18,148 bases of DNA from Bacteroidia bacterium (GTDB lineage: Bacteria; Bacteroidota; Bacteroidia; Flavobacteriales; Flavobacteriaceae), in the NCBI GenBank assembly GCA_030431085.1, contig JAUIJW010000021.1, positions 1 through 18,148 of the forward strand. Reading direction: 5' to 3'. Made by a program: the position numbers and the translations under genes. The notes beneath the pieces were generated by a model. The model was given only the letters and a program-made list of their open reading frames with translations, had not been told where the DNA came from and made no database searches. Positions 1-7,634 of this stretch are shown here, in pieces. How positions within the stretch are numbered: the first letter of the stretch is position 1; each line of letters starts with the position of its first letter.

Positions 1-685
1 GGATGCAGTTTTTCAAGATACTAAATGGTTTCATTGGACTGGTATTACGCCTGCCGTTTCACAAAGCGCGGCGGATACTTGTTTAGAAGCCGTAAAAGCA
101 GCAAGCGATAAGGGTATTACCATTTCTACCGATTTAAATTATAGAGCTAAACTTTGGAAATACTGCGATAATGCCAAGCGAGAAGAAATTATGACCGAGC
201 TTACCTCGTATTGCGATATTGTATTAGGTAATGAAGAAGATGCAGAAATGCATTTCGGTATCAAACCCGAAGGTATTTCAGTACAAACTGAAGGGCACCA
301 TGTTAAAGCCGATGCATTTTTATCCGTTTGCCAGCAAATGATGAAAAAATTTCCAAAAGCCAAAAAAGTAATTACTACTCTAAGAGGTTCGATTTCTGCA
401 AGCCATAATACTTGGGCAGGTGTATTATATGATGGTACAAAAATGTATGAAACCCGCCAATATCAAATTACAGACATTGTAGATAGAGTTGGTGGTGGAG
501 ATAGTTTTATGGGTGGCTTAATTTACGGATTATTACAGTATCCAGATGATGATCAAAACGCTTTAGACTTTGCCGTGGCAGCTTCATGTTTAAAACACAC
601 CATTAAAGGTGATGCTAATTTAGTTACCGTAGAAGAAGTTGAAAAACTCATGGGTGGTGATGCCTCTGGTAGAGTTGCAAGATAA
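1..685 (+). CDS. kdgK: 2-keto-3-deoxygluconate kinase, PfkB family, 5' end outside window
   Basis: This is the C-terminal 227 residues of a sugar kinase; the reading frame is open from base 2, so the start lies upstream of the window. PfkB/ribokinase-family KDG kinases are about 340 residues, so roughly a third is missing. What is seen: a DLNYRAKLW segment (visible residues about 44-52), typical of KDG kinases, and the family signature DRVGGGDSF around nt 482-508, whose Asp (nt 500-502) corresponds to the catalytic base. It also ends in GDASGRVAR, like flavobacterial KDG kinases. The enzyme phosphorylates KDG to KDPG in the cytoplasm. The next gene encodes the enzyme that cleaves KDPG, which supports the assignment. 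In marine flavobacteria this pair usually sits in alginate or pectin utilisation loci, so the upstream neighbourhood may hold lyases or uronate reductases (inference). Confidence 0.93.
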   Translation, partial: DAVFQDTKWFHWTGITPAVSQSAADTCLEAVKAASDKGITISTDLNYRAKLWKYCDNAKREEIMTELTSYCDIVLGNEEDAEMHFGIKPEGISVQTEGHHVKADAFLSVCQQMMKKFPKAKKVITTLRGSISASHNTWAGVLYDGTKMYETRQYQITDIVDRVGGGDSFMGGLIYGLLQYPDDDQNALDFAVAASCLKHTIKGDANLVTVEEVEKLMGGDASGRVAR

Positions 686-693
686 CATTATAT

Positions 694-701
694 TAATTTT
701 G
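694..701 (+). promoter_or_regulatory. possible -7 box (TAATTTTG) for the aldolase gene
   Basis: TAATTTTG matches the Bacteroidota -7 consensus TAnnTTTG and lies just after the kdgK stop. A transcript from it would begin near 708, immediately before the perfect inverted repeat at 713-747. I see no TTG at the expected -33 spacing, so this is tentative. Confidence 0.35.
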
Positions 702-712
702 AGTTGACAATT

Positions 713-747
713 GAATACTGAGATCTTATTTTAAGATCTCAGTATTC
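713..747. repeat. perfect inverted repeat, 16-bp arms, between kdgK and eda
   Basis: The left arm GAATACTGAGATCTTA (713-728) is the exact reverse complement of the right arm (732-747), with a TTT spacer. As RNA it would be a 16-bp stem with a three-base loop. No U-tract follows on either strand, so it does not look like an intrinsic terminator. It may be an mRNA-stabilising or processing hairpin in the kdgK-eda message, a 5'-end hairpin of an eda transcript, or an operator palindrome. Confidence 0.9.
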
Positions 748-768
748 TACATCAAAAAAAACAAAAAA

Positions 769-1434
769 ATGGCACAATATTCAAGAATTGAAGTAGCTCA
801 AGTGATGAAAGAAACTGGTATGGTACCTCTTTTTTTTCATCATGATATAGAATTGAGTAAAAAAGTATTAAAAGCTTGCTACAATGGTGGTGCACGCTTA
901 TTAGAATTTACGGCAAGAGGAGACTTTGCTCATGAAGTATTTGCTCAATTAACCAAATACGCCATAGCAGAATTACCAGGTATGATTATGGGGGTTGGAT
1001 CTGTTACCGATGCAGCTGCCGCAAGTTTATACATGCAACTAGGCGCTAATTTTATTGTAACTCCGGTATTACGAGAAGATATTGCAATAGTCTGTAACCG
1101 CAGAAAAGTGTTATGGTCTTCTGGCTGTGGTACTTTAACCGAAATCGCTAAAGCAGAAGAATTGGGTTGCGAAATAGTAAAATTATTTCCTGGTGATATC
1201 TACGGGCCAAAATTCGTCAAAGGCGTTAAAGGCCCTCAACCGTGGACAAGCATAATGCCTACTGGTGGTGTTTCTCCTACCCAAGACAATTTAAAAGGTT
1301 GGTTCGATGCTGGTGTAACTTGTGTTGGTATGGGATCACAACTTATTTCTAAAGACATTTTAGCCAATCAAGACTATACAGCTCTAGAAAATAAAGTTAA
1401 AGAGGCTTTGGCTATAATTAAAACAGTGAGATAA
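769..1434 (+). CDS. eda: KDPG (2-keto-3-deoxy-6-phosphogluconate) aldolase
   Basis: A 221-residue class I aldolase of the KDPG/KHG family, of typical length (about 205-225). It splits KDPG into pyruvate and glyceraldehyde-3-phosphate, the last step of the uronate and Entner-Doudoroff routes. Visible motifs: LLEFTARG with the presumed catalytic Glu46; VKLFPGDIYGP with the presumed Schiff-base Lys138; and the phosphate-binding stretch SIMPTGGVSP (161-170). The conserved loop before the Lys reads SSGCGTLTEI (117-126), where relatives usually have a Pro before GC. It lies 83 bp after kdgK on the same strand, with a strong hairpin in the gap. The ATG start is preceded by an A-rich leader without a Shine-Dalgarno sequence, as is usual in this phylum. 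Confidence 0.94.
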   Translation: MAQYSRIEVAQVMKETGMVPLFFHHDIELSKKVLKACYNGGARLLEFTARGDFAHEVFAQLTKYAIAELPGMIMGVGSVTDAAAASLYMQLGANFIVTPVLREDIAIVCNRRKVLWSSGCGTLTEIAKAEELGCEIVKLFPGDIYGPKFVKGVKGPQPWTSIMPTGGVSPTQDNLKGWFDAGVTCVGMGSQLISKDILANQDYTALENKVKEALAIIKTVR

Positions 1435-1551
1435 ATTTCACTTAATCACGACACAATAACTCATCAACCAAAATCATCTAAAACACCATTTTATAGAAAA
1501 TATTCAGAAACTAGTTTAACTTTATGACATATTTTAACTAAACCAACAAAC

Positions 1552-2979
1552 TTGAGAAGAATATTATTTATATATTTTTTGGTGTTTATTTCCTGCCAAA
1601 AGAAAGGAACAATAGATACAAACCTACCCCAAGCATACCAAAACTCAACTACCAAACCTTATTATTCTAAACCCCAACTACCTAAATCAAAAAATAATTC
1701 GTTTATCATTGTTAATGCCACCATCATTGATGGTTTAGGGCAGCCTTCCCTCGACAACCAAACTGTAATTATTGAACATGGTATAATTAAAAAAATTGGA
1801 GATTCTCATAAAATTACACCACCTGAAGGCCTAACCATAATCAATGCCAAGGGTAAAACTCTTATTCCTGGTTTGGTTGGTGTTCACAATCATTTACATA
1901 TACCTCAATTCCCATTTGTGGGCCTTAAGGCCGCACAACTCTACTTGGCTAATGGTGTTACCAGCATACAAACTTGTGGTGCAGCATTACCAAATCCAGA
2001 AATACGTTTAGCTAAAAATATTGCTCTTGGCAAAATAATTGGACCTGATATATATACCAGTGGGCCTTTCATCACGGGAAAAGGTGGTAATATTAACATG
2101 ATCATTCCGAAAAGTGAAGACCATTTACGAGATACTTTAAATTACTGGATAGAGAAAGGAGTTCAATGGTTTAAGGCTTATCGACATATTGAACCCAAGT
2201 ATTTAAAGTTACTTATAGAACAATCACATCAAAATAATGTAAAAGTAGCCGCTCACCTATGTTCAATAACTTTTGAAGATGCCATTAGAATGCAGGTTGA
2301 TAAATTAGAACATGGTCTTAATAGTATTAGCGATTTTAGACATGATAAAACAGAAGGTATTTGCAATGGCTCCAGAACCTATATCGATTCACTAGATTTA
2401 AACAGTAGTGAAGTACAACATTTACTTGACTTAATGGTCGAAAAGAAAATAGCTCTTACCTCTACCCTTGCTATTTATGAATCTAGTATTCCTCAAAGAG
2501 TTCATGTAGATGAAATTAGTTATAATATCATGTCGCCATATTTAAAAAAAAGGTACTTAGAGCATAAGCAATCTGCTCAAAAAAATAGTGATAGTACGAG
2601 ATTAAGGCGTATGAAGCGTATCATGAATTTTGAGTATCAATTCTATAAAAAAGGTGGTTTATTAACTGCTGGAGTAGATGCTGGCAGACATGTATTACCT
2701 GGATTTGGAGACCTTAGAAATTTTGAATTGCTCATTGATGCTGGATTTACAGTTGAAGAAGCCATAAAAATAATGACCTCAAATGGTGCTGCCATTTTAG
2801 GAGATTCTAAAATAGGTTCTATTGCTTTAGAGCAACGTGCCAATTTGGTTTTGATTAATGGCAACCTCAAACAACAGCCCAATAATATCAACAACATACA
2901 TTTGGTATTTAAGGATGGTTATGCCTATAATCCTTCAAAAATTTTAAGCCATCTCAATAATTCATTCGGAGTCAATTAA
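1552..2979 (+). CDS. amidohydrolase-family putative lipoprotein (imidazolonepropionase-like)
   Basis: A 475-residue metal-dependent hydrolase. Residues 1-15 are a short hydrophobic signal ending in FISC, a plausible lipobox with Cys15, so it is probably a lipoprotein in the periplasm or on the outer membrane. The family motifs are present: a composite-domain start GKTLIPGLVGVHNH with metal ligands His112 and His114, a candidate bridging Lys208 (WFKAYRH), His235 (AAHLC), His254 (LEHG), and Asp376 (AGVDAG). It resembles the imidazolonepropionase/prolidase-like branch; the substrate cannot be told from sequence. I accept the TTG start: the only upstream in-frame codons before the stop at 1525 contain no ATG or GTG, and the signal peptide begins directly at the TTG. 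It lies 117 bp after eda, so operon membership is uncertain. Its stop overlaps that of the convergent hydrolase. Confidence 0.88.
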   Translation: MRRILFIYFLVFISCQKKGTIDTNLPQAYQNSTTKPYYSKPQLPKSKNNSFIIVNATIIDGLGQPSLDNQTVIIEHGIIKKIGDSHKITPPEGLTIINAKGKTLIPGLVGVHNHLHIPQFPFVGLKAAQLYLANGVTSIQTCGAALPNPEIRLAKNIALGKIIGPDIYTSGPFITGKGGNINMIIPKSEDHLRDTLNYWIEKGVQWFKAYRHIEPKYLKLLIEQSHQNNVKVAAHLCSITFEDAIRMQVDKLEHGLNSISDFRHDKTEGICNGSRTYIDSLDLNSSEVQHLLDLMVEKKIALTSTLAIYESSIPQRVHVDEISYNIMSPYLKKRYLEHKQSAQKNSDSTRLRRMKRIMNFEYQFYKKGGLLTAGVDAGRHVLPGFGDLRNFELLIDAGFTVEEAIKIMTSNGAAILGDSKIGSIALEQRANLVLINGNLKQQPNNINNIHLVFKDGYAYNPSKILSHLNNSFGVN

Positions 2980-3764
2980 ACCAGTGTACTTCCAAAAAAT
3001 TCTTTTAATAAGCTAATAACCTTTTTCTTAAAAATTATATGAGACATATGCCCACCATCTAACTTCTTTACCAAAACATCGGTACCTTTTGTTTGACTAA
3101 GAAGAGATTGATAGGGAATTGCTGGATCTTCTTTACCTAAAATCATTAAAAACGAAAAAGCTTTATTTTGATATAAATGGGTTCTGTCTTTTCTAATTTT
3201 CATCCCTTCTAAAGCTGCAATAATACCTTGAACTGGAGTTTTTAAAGCCTCTTGTGTAACTTTATGAACTTGTGCTTTGTATGCGACCTGATTTATGGGT
3301 GTGAATAAATTAACAATGGCCATTTTAATAAAGGTCTGGGCATTATACTTTACTGCATTAATGGCTCTATCTCGGTTTATCTTTTTTTCTTCAGAATCGG
3401 GGTATGCCGTCGAATTTAACAAAACTATTCTATGGGTCAATTCTGGATATATTTCCGCGAAAGCAAGCGCCACATATCCTCCCATGCTATGCCCTACCAA
3501 ACTACCACGAGTACATTGTTGCTCTTTTAAAACATGACGAACTAGATGAGCCTGATCTTCAATAGTGTGAATATAACCTATGCTATCTGTTTTGCCGTGA
3601 CCTAAAAGATCAATCGCTATGACTTTAGAGGTTTGACTAAGGGCAAGAATTATGTCTTGCCACATATAAATATGCTCTAAAAAACCATGTAATAAAACCA
3701 CTGTTTCTCCAGAGCCAGAAACCGTATAATGAATATTGGCATTTTTAAAACGAGTGACAGCCAT
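2976..3764 (-). CDS. alpha/beta-hydrolase fold protein
   Basis: A 262-residue single-domain alpha/beta hydrolase without a signal peptide, so probably cytoplasmic. The oxyanion motif LLHGF is at residues 24-28 and the nucleophile elbow GHSMGG at 91-96 with Ser93. The acid is probably Asp213 (GKEDPAIP) and the catalytic His is His239 (DGGHMSH). The full triad is present, so it should be an active esterase, lipase or C-C hydrolase; substrate unknown. The start is the ATG at 3762-3764. It is the last of three minus-strand genes (after the aminopeptidase and the SpoIIAA-like protein), 91 bp downstream of the latter, so co-transcription is possible but unproven. Its stop codon shares bases with the convergent amidohydrolase gene. 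Confidence 0.88.
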   Translation of the reverse strand: MAVTRFKNANIHYTVSGSGETVVLLHGFLEHIYMWQDIILALSQTSKVIAIDLLGHGKTDSIGYIHTIEDQAHLVRHVLKEQQCTRGSLVGHSMGGYVALAFAEIYPELTHRIVLLNSTAYPDSEEKKINRDRAINAVKYNAQTFIKMAIVNLFTPINQVAYKAQVHKVTQEALKTPVQGIIAALEGMKIRKDRTHLYQNKAFSFLMILGKEDPAIPYQSLLSQTKGTDVLVKKLDGGHMSHIIFKKKVISLLKEFFGSTLV

Positions 3765-3855
3765 GATGAGATAATCTATTTATTGCTTTTCTTATGCTTT
3801 TAACTTGTTATCTAAACTAGAGTTCTAAACACCCTGCATAGGTGAGCTATCCTTA

Positions 3856-4623
3856 TTAGATATTCTCTCTATTAAAAGCCCATCTTCTCGCAATTTTTAA
3901 TTCTTCCATCGCGAAAAACTTCATGTCCATACCCGGTGTAATAAAATCTCCTATTTTAGTGTAAGTTTCTGTCCATTTAGCATCAGATACTATGGCATAT
4001 TTATCAATTCTACCAATGGCTTTAAAATCTACTTTTATACCTTCAACCATTGCCTTAAAACTATCAAATGAAGGGAATGATTCAAATACAATTAAAATAT
4101 TGAGCTTCTCATTATTTTCTTGGCTACCCATAACATTATACATGGCAGACATTGCTGCATGATTTATTTTTTTATGAGGAATATGTATTTCAAAGGCATT
4201 TGCACCTATTTTTTTAATATCTATATTAGACAAGTAATCTTCAGGGCTATATTCTTTAATGCTCTTCTCATTAAGCCAGTTAATGGCCTCATTACGCTGA
4301 TTTAATTCAAAAGTTCTTATGGGAAGACCTGGAGTGAAAAAGTTGGCTACCGGCACCAAATTTTCCAACCATTCTTTATCTGATAAAACAGCATATTTTT
4401 CAATTACGTTGATAGAGCTTATTTTAAGTTTGATCAAATCGTCTAATATCGAGAAGTCTTTTGGTAATGGAATTTTCTCTATAATCCCAAGCAAACTAAT
4501 TTTCTCGCCATTCCTTTTAAACTCCTCAAAAGATTGACTTAGTTTTTTAGCCTCCTCTTCTGTTAAACGGTCGTTAGACCTAAATTCATAAATATTAGTA
4601 TTTTCTATCTTCTTTAATTCCAT
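3856..4623 (-). CDS. tandem SpoIIAA-like (STAS-related) two-domain protein
   Basis: A 255-residue soluble protein that I read as two copies of the SpoIIAA-like domain (residues about 1-120 and 135-252). The copies align by eye: copy 1 has KYAVLSDKEW (76-85), NFFTPGLPIRTF (94-105) and a final NEAINWL; copy 2 has KYAIVSDAKW (208-217), DFITPGMDMKFF (226-237) and a final KIARRWAF. Single-domain members of this family are about 120 residues and are mostly uncharacterised; some resemble anti-anti-sigma and lipid-binding STAS folds. No signal peptide or membrane segment is seen. It is 53 bp downstream of the Xaa-Pro aminopeptidase gene on the same strand. Function unknown; a regulatory or ligand-binding role is only a guess from the fold. 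Confidence 0.75.
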   Translation of the reverse strand: MELKKIENTNIYEFRSNDRLTEEEAKKLSQSFEEFKRNGEKISLLGIIEKIPLPKDFSILDDLIKLKISSINVIEKYAVLSDKEWLENLVPVANFFTPGLPIRTFELNQRNEAINWLNEKSIKEYSPEDYLSNIDIKKIGANAFEIHIPHKKINHAAMSAMYNVMGSQENNEKLNILIVFESFPSFDSFKAMVEGIKVDFKAIGRIDKYAIVSDAKWTETYTKIGDFITPGMDMKFFAMEELKIARRWAFNRENI

Positions 4624-4676
4624 AATAACTTCTTTTAGCTATTGATGTTTCTGTTATTAATCTTACTTTCAATAAT

Positions 4677-5969
4677 TTATGATTGCATTAAAGCTTCTAT
4701 TTCATCTACTTCTATAGGAATATTAGCCATTAAATTAAGAGGCTCTCCATTCTCTTGAATCACATAGTCATCTTCCAACCGAATACCTAAATTCTCTTCA
4801 GGAATATAAATTCCTGGCTCCACTGTAAAAACCATTCCTGCCTGCATCGGTTCTGTTAAAATACCATAATCGTGAGTATCTAAACCCATATGGTGTGAGG
4901 TACCGTGCATGAAATATTTTTTATAGGCTGGCCAATCTGGATCTTCGTTAGCCACATCTTCTTTGGTAATTAAACCTAAGCCTATCAGTTCATCGGTCAT
5001 TAATTTACCTACTTCAACATGGTATTCTGCCCACAACACACCAGGTTTTAGCATACTAGCCGCTTTATTCTTAACTCTTAATACGGCGTTATAAACTTGT
5101 TTTTGTCGAGGGGAAAATTTGCCATTAACAGGTACAGATCGTGTCATGTCACTAGCATAATTGGCATAACTTGCCCCTACATCCATTAAAATCATATCTC
5201 CTGACTTACAGGCTTGATTATTCTCTACATAGTGCAGAACACAAGCATTATATCCAGATCCTATGATAGGGGTATAAGCAAATCCATCTGATCTATTTCG
5301 TATAAATTCATGAATATATTCGGCCTCAATTTCGTACTCCATCACCCCTGGTTTGATAAATTCTAAGACACGTCTAAACCCTTTCTCTGTAATATGGCAA
5401 GCAGTTTGAATAAGATCTATTTCTGCTTGTTCTTTTACAGAACGAATTCTTTGCAATATTGGCTGACTACGTAAATAACTATGTGCAGGATATTTTTGTT
5501 GTAAGGCTTTAATAAATCTCGCATCACGGGTTTCTGTTTCAACACTCGCTCTATAATGCTCATTGGTATTGATATATACATACTCTGCCATAGTCATGAG
5601 CTCATAAAGCACCTTATCTAATTCATCTAACCAATACACTGTTTTTATCCCAGAAGTTTCAAAAGCCTTCTCTTTAGTAAGTTTTTCACCTTCCCATACG
5701 GCTATATGGTCATTCGTTTCTTTAAGAAATAGTATTTCTTTATAGCTTTCTTTTTTAGCATCTGGAAAAATAATTAAGATACTTTCTTCTTGGTCAACGC
5801 CAGAAAGGTAAAATAAATCTCTTTGTTGTTCGAATGGCATGGTGCTATCTGCACCAATAGGGTAAATATCATTAGAATTAAAAATAGCCATAGAATTAGG
5901 TTGCATTCTATCGGCAAACTTTTTTCTGTTTTGAACAAACAGTGCTTTATCAATTGGTAAATATTTCAT
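4677..5969 (-). CDS. pepP: Xaa-Pro aminopeptidase (M24B), PepP type
   Basis: A 430-residue aminopeptidase P that removes N-terminal residues preceding proline. The N-terminal creatinase-like domain spans about 1-170 and the pita-bread catalytic domain about 175-425. All five expected dinuclear metal ligands are visible: Asp263 (LMDVG), Asp274 (SDMTRS), His359 (GTSHHMGLD), Glu384 (TVEPGIY) and Glu399 (GIRLEDD). The length matches E. coli PepP (about 440). No signal peptide is seen, so it is probably cytoplasmic. The ATG at 5967-5969 lies about 17 bases after the transcript start expected from a -7 box at 5993-6000. It leads a minus-strand series with the SpoIIAA-like and hydrolase genes and is divergent from the DUF6973-like gene. 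Confidence 0.95.
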   Translation of the reverse strand: MKYLPIDKALFVQNRKKFADRMQPNSMAIFNSNDIYPIGADSTMPFEQQRDLFYLSGVDQEESILIIFPDAKKESYKEILFLKETNDHIAVWEGEKLTKEKAFETSGIKTVYWLDELDKVLYELMTMAEYVYINTNEHYRASVETETRDARFIKALQQKYPAHSYLRSQPILQRIRSVKEQAEIDLIQTACHITEKGFRRVLEFIKPGVMEYEIEAEYIHEFIRNRSDGFAYTPIIGSGYNACVLHYVENNQACKSGDMILMDVGASYANYASDMTRSVPVNGKFSPRQKQVYNAVLRVKNKAASMLKPGVLWAEYHVEVGKLMTDELIGLGLITKEDVANEDPDWPAYKKYFMHGTSHHMGLDTHDYGILTEPMQAGMVFTVEPGIYIPEENLGIRLEDDYVIQENGEPLNLMANIPIEVDEIEALMQS

Positions 5970-5992
5970 AAAATCTGATTTAATCTTAGCAA

Positions 5993-6000
5993 CAAATTTA
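5993..6000 (-). promoter_or_regulatory. putative -7 promoter box (TAAATTTG) for the aminopeptidase gene
   Basis: Read on the minus strand this is TAAATTTG, a full match to the Bacteroidota TAnnTTTG -7 element, placed 24 bases before the start codon. No TTG is present at the 17-23 base spacing expected for a -33 element. Confidence 0.45.
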
Positions 6001-6064
6001 GGAATAACTTATAATTTGCCCTTGTAAATTATTAAGTTTATTGTTTTAATAAAGTTAAACATTT

Positions 6065-6706
6065 GTGAAACCTAATCTGTTAGTCATCTCGGTTTTCATT
6101 TGGGGGGTATTTATTAACACTTCCTTAGGTCAAGCTGAAATTAAGTCATTCAAATCTCTAAGTTCTCCAGAGAAGTGGTGGGTTATCTGGCATCCCTTTA
6201 AGGCAAAAAAGGCCTTTAATATAACTCAAAAAACACTGCAAACTGTTGATTCTCTGAAGCTACAAAAAACTTTAGGCGCAGATTTAAACGGCGGCACTCT
6301 AGATGCTTTTAAGCATAGTTTTTGGATGGCAGTACTTAGTCGGGATATTGGTAAAAAACCGGCTTTAAAATTAGGCATTGCCCATGAAAAAGGTAATTAT
6401 CATCAATTTCTAAAAAATCATAAAGAAGATAATATAATCCCTGATAAACCCTCTTCTACTATGGATACTTTTAATAATCAAGTAGGTGTAAAATTAGGGT
6501 ATAATCATCAAAACTTAAAACATCAGCAATTGGTAACACTCATTATAGAGCAGGTTCAAAATGGCCACATGGTAGTTCTAAAGAAAAACCCAAAAGGTAA
6601 ATTTTTAGACTGTAATAATGAGGTCATTGACTTATATCAATACCATGGTCAGTGGGATAACCCCAAATGCTTAGCACCATCTAATTATCGTTATTCAGTC
6701 CCATAA
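6065..6706 (+). CDS. secreted DUF6973-like protein, function unknown
   Basis: A 213-residue exported protein. Residues 1-22 are a signal peptide ending in SLGQ, the common flavobacterial cleavage region. The conserved core reads GGTLDAFKHSFW (76-87), then IAHEKGN (105-111), then MDTFNNQVG (133-141). This pattern, DAxxH then HE then DxxNN, resembles the DUF6973 family, as far as I can tell by memory. Asp80, His84, His107, Glu108, Asp134 and Asn137 could form a metal site (inference). Two cysteines (183 and 202) could form a disulfide. The GTG start is chosen because the signal peptide begins there and the first in-frame ATG lies inside the conserved core. It is 46 bp before the TPM-domain gene on the same strand, so the two may be co-transcribed. 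Confidence 0.7.
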   Translation: MKPNLLVISVFIWGVFINTSLGQAEIKSFKSLSSPEKWWVIWHPFKAKKAFNITQKTLQTVDSLKLQKTLGADLNGGTLDAFKHSFWMAVLSRDIGKKPALKLGIAHEKGNYHQFLKNHKEDNIIPDKPSSTMDTFNNQVGVKLGYNHQNLKHQQLVTLIIEQVQNGHMVVLKKNPKGKFLDCNNEVIDLYQYHGQWDNPKCLAPSNYRYSVP

Positions 6707-6752
6707 AATTCTACATTTTTAGTATATTGCGCATTCATTTTTTTATGAATAC

Positions 6753-7571
6753 ATGCCAATCTTTAAACCTGTTTTGAAAACTAAATTACTTTTATTTTCA
6801 CTTTTTTTAATCTATGGATTTAATCTATTGGCTCAGGATTATCTCCCTGCAAAACCCAAATTAGAAACTAGTGTTTATGATAAGGCTCAAATGATGAGCC
6901 CTACCGAAAGTAAGGCACTTGAACAAAAGCTCATCAGTTACAACGATACAACCTCTACTCAAATAGTAGTCATCACAATCAACTCACTACAGGGTAATGA
7001 TATTGCTATTTATGCTACAGAATTAGCGCATAAATGGGGTATTGGCCAAGCAGATAAAGATAACGGGGTATTAATACTGGTTTCAAAAAATGACCGTAAA
7101 GTAACTATTAGAACAGGCTATGGTATAGAGCATAAACTAACCGATGCGCTTTCTAAAAGGATCATTGAAACAATCATTACACCCGAATTTAAACAAGGTA
7201 AGTTCTATCAGGGGTTAGATCGTGGTACTACTGCGATTATTAAAGTTATGAATGGAGAATACCAGGGAACACCATATAGTGAAAATAATGAATCTGAGTT
7301 TCCATTCATCCTCATTTTTATACTCTTTTGGGTTATTATTATGGTACTTTCTAGAATGAGACGAGGTGGTGGAGGTAAAAATAATCGTGGCAATCGTAGT
7401 GGTGGATTTTCATTATTAGATGCTATAATTTTAAGTAACGCTGGTCGCGGAGGATTTGGCTCTGGAGGTGGTAGTTTTGGAGGCTCAAGCGGCGGTGGAT
7501 TTGGAGGCGGCTTCGGTGGTGGATTCGGCGGTGGCGGATTCGGCGGTGGCGGCGCTAGCGGTGGCTGGTAA
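6753..7571 (+). CDS. TPM-domain membrane protein with Gly-rich tail
   Basis: A 272-residue protein. Residues 1-28 form a signal peptide (hydrophobic 11-26, then AQDY). A TPM domain (TLP18.3/Psb32/MOLO-1 fold) spans about 38-168, including STQIVVITINSLQG (68-81), KWGIGQADKDNGVLIL (94-109) and KVTIRTGYGIE (116-126). A single transmembrane segment lies at about 184-200, followed by a basic stretch RMRR, and then a Gly/Phe-rich low-complexity tail (about 230-272) ending in GGW. This is the standard architecture of bacterial TPM proteins such as those once annotated YgcG. The TPM domain is predicted outside the cytoplasm and the tail inside. Biochemical role in bacteria is poorly known; plant relatives act in photosystem II repair. 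No TPM/LemA neighbour is present here, although LemA is a common partner. Confidence 0.9.
   Translation: MPIFKPVLKTKLLLFSLFLIYGFNLLAQDYLPAKPKLETSVYDKAQMMSPTESKALEQKLISYNDTTSTQIVVITINSLQGNDIAIYATELAHKWGIGQADKDNGVLILVSKNDRKVTIRTGYGIEHKLTDALSKRIIETIITPEFKQGKFYQGLDRGTTAIIKVMNGEYQGTPYSENNESEFPFILIFILFWVIIMVLSRMRRGGGGKNNRGNRSGGFSLLDAIILSNAGRGGFGSGGGSFGGSSGGGFGGGFGGGFGGGGFGGGGASGGW
7441..7568 (+). repeat. GGN-rich low-complexity coding tract
   Basis: This stretch encodes the Gly/Phe/Ser tail of the TPM protein as imperfect units such as GGATTTGGAGGC and GGATTCGGCGGTGGC. Its local GC is far above the AT-rich surroundings. It could expand or contract by slippage, changing tail length. Confidence 0.85.
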
Positions 7572-7634
7572 TTTCTCTTTAAACGGAATTTACCCTATGC
7601 TATACTCTAAATAAAGCTCATGCCATTATTATCA

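Noticed and set aside
713..747. The kdgK-eda inverted repeat as an intrinsic terminator
   Set aside because: No T-run follows on either strand; the following bases are TACATC and then an A-run.
1424..1443. Weak AGTGA/TCACT pairing around the eda stop as a terminator
   Set aside because: Only five base pairs with an 8-base loop and no T-run.
3295..3537. Plus-strand ORF opposite the alpha/beta hydrolase
   Set aside because: It overlaps the conserved nucleophile region of the hydrolase on the other strand and shows no domain or promoter.
4120..4537. Plus-strand ORFs opposite the SpoIIAA-like gene
   Set aside because: Composition is that of a reverse-frame shadow, and the minus-strand frame is full length with an internal duplication.
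7208..7393. Antisense ORF with a Pro-rich stretch in the TPM gene
   Set aside because: The Pro-rich part is just the complement of Gly codons; no independent support.
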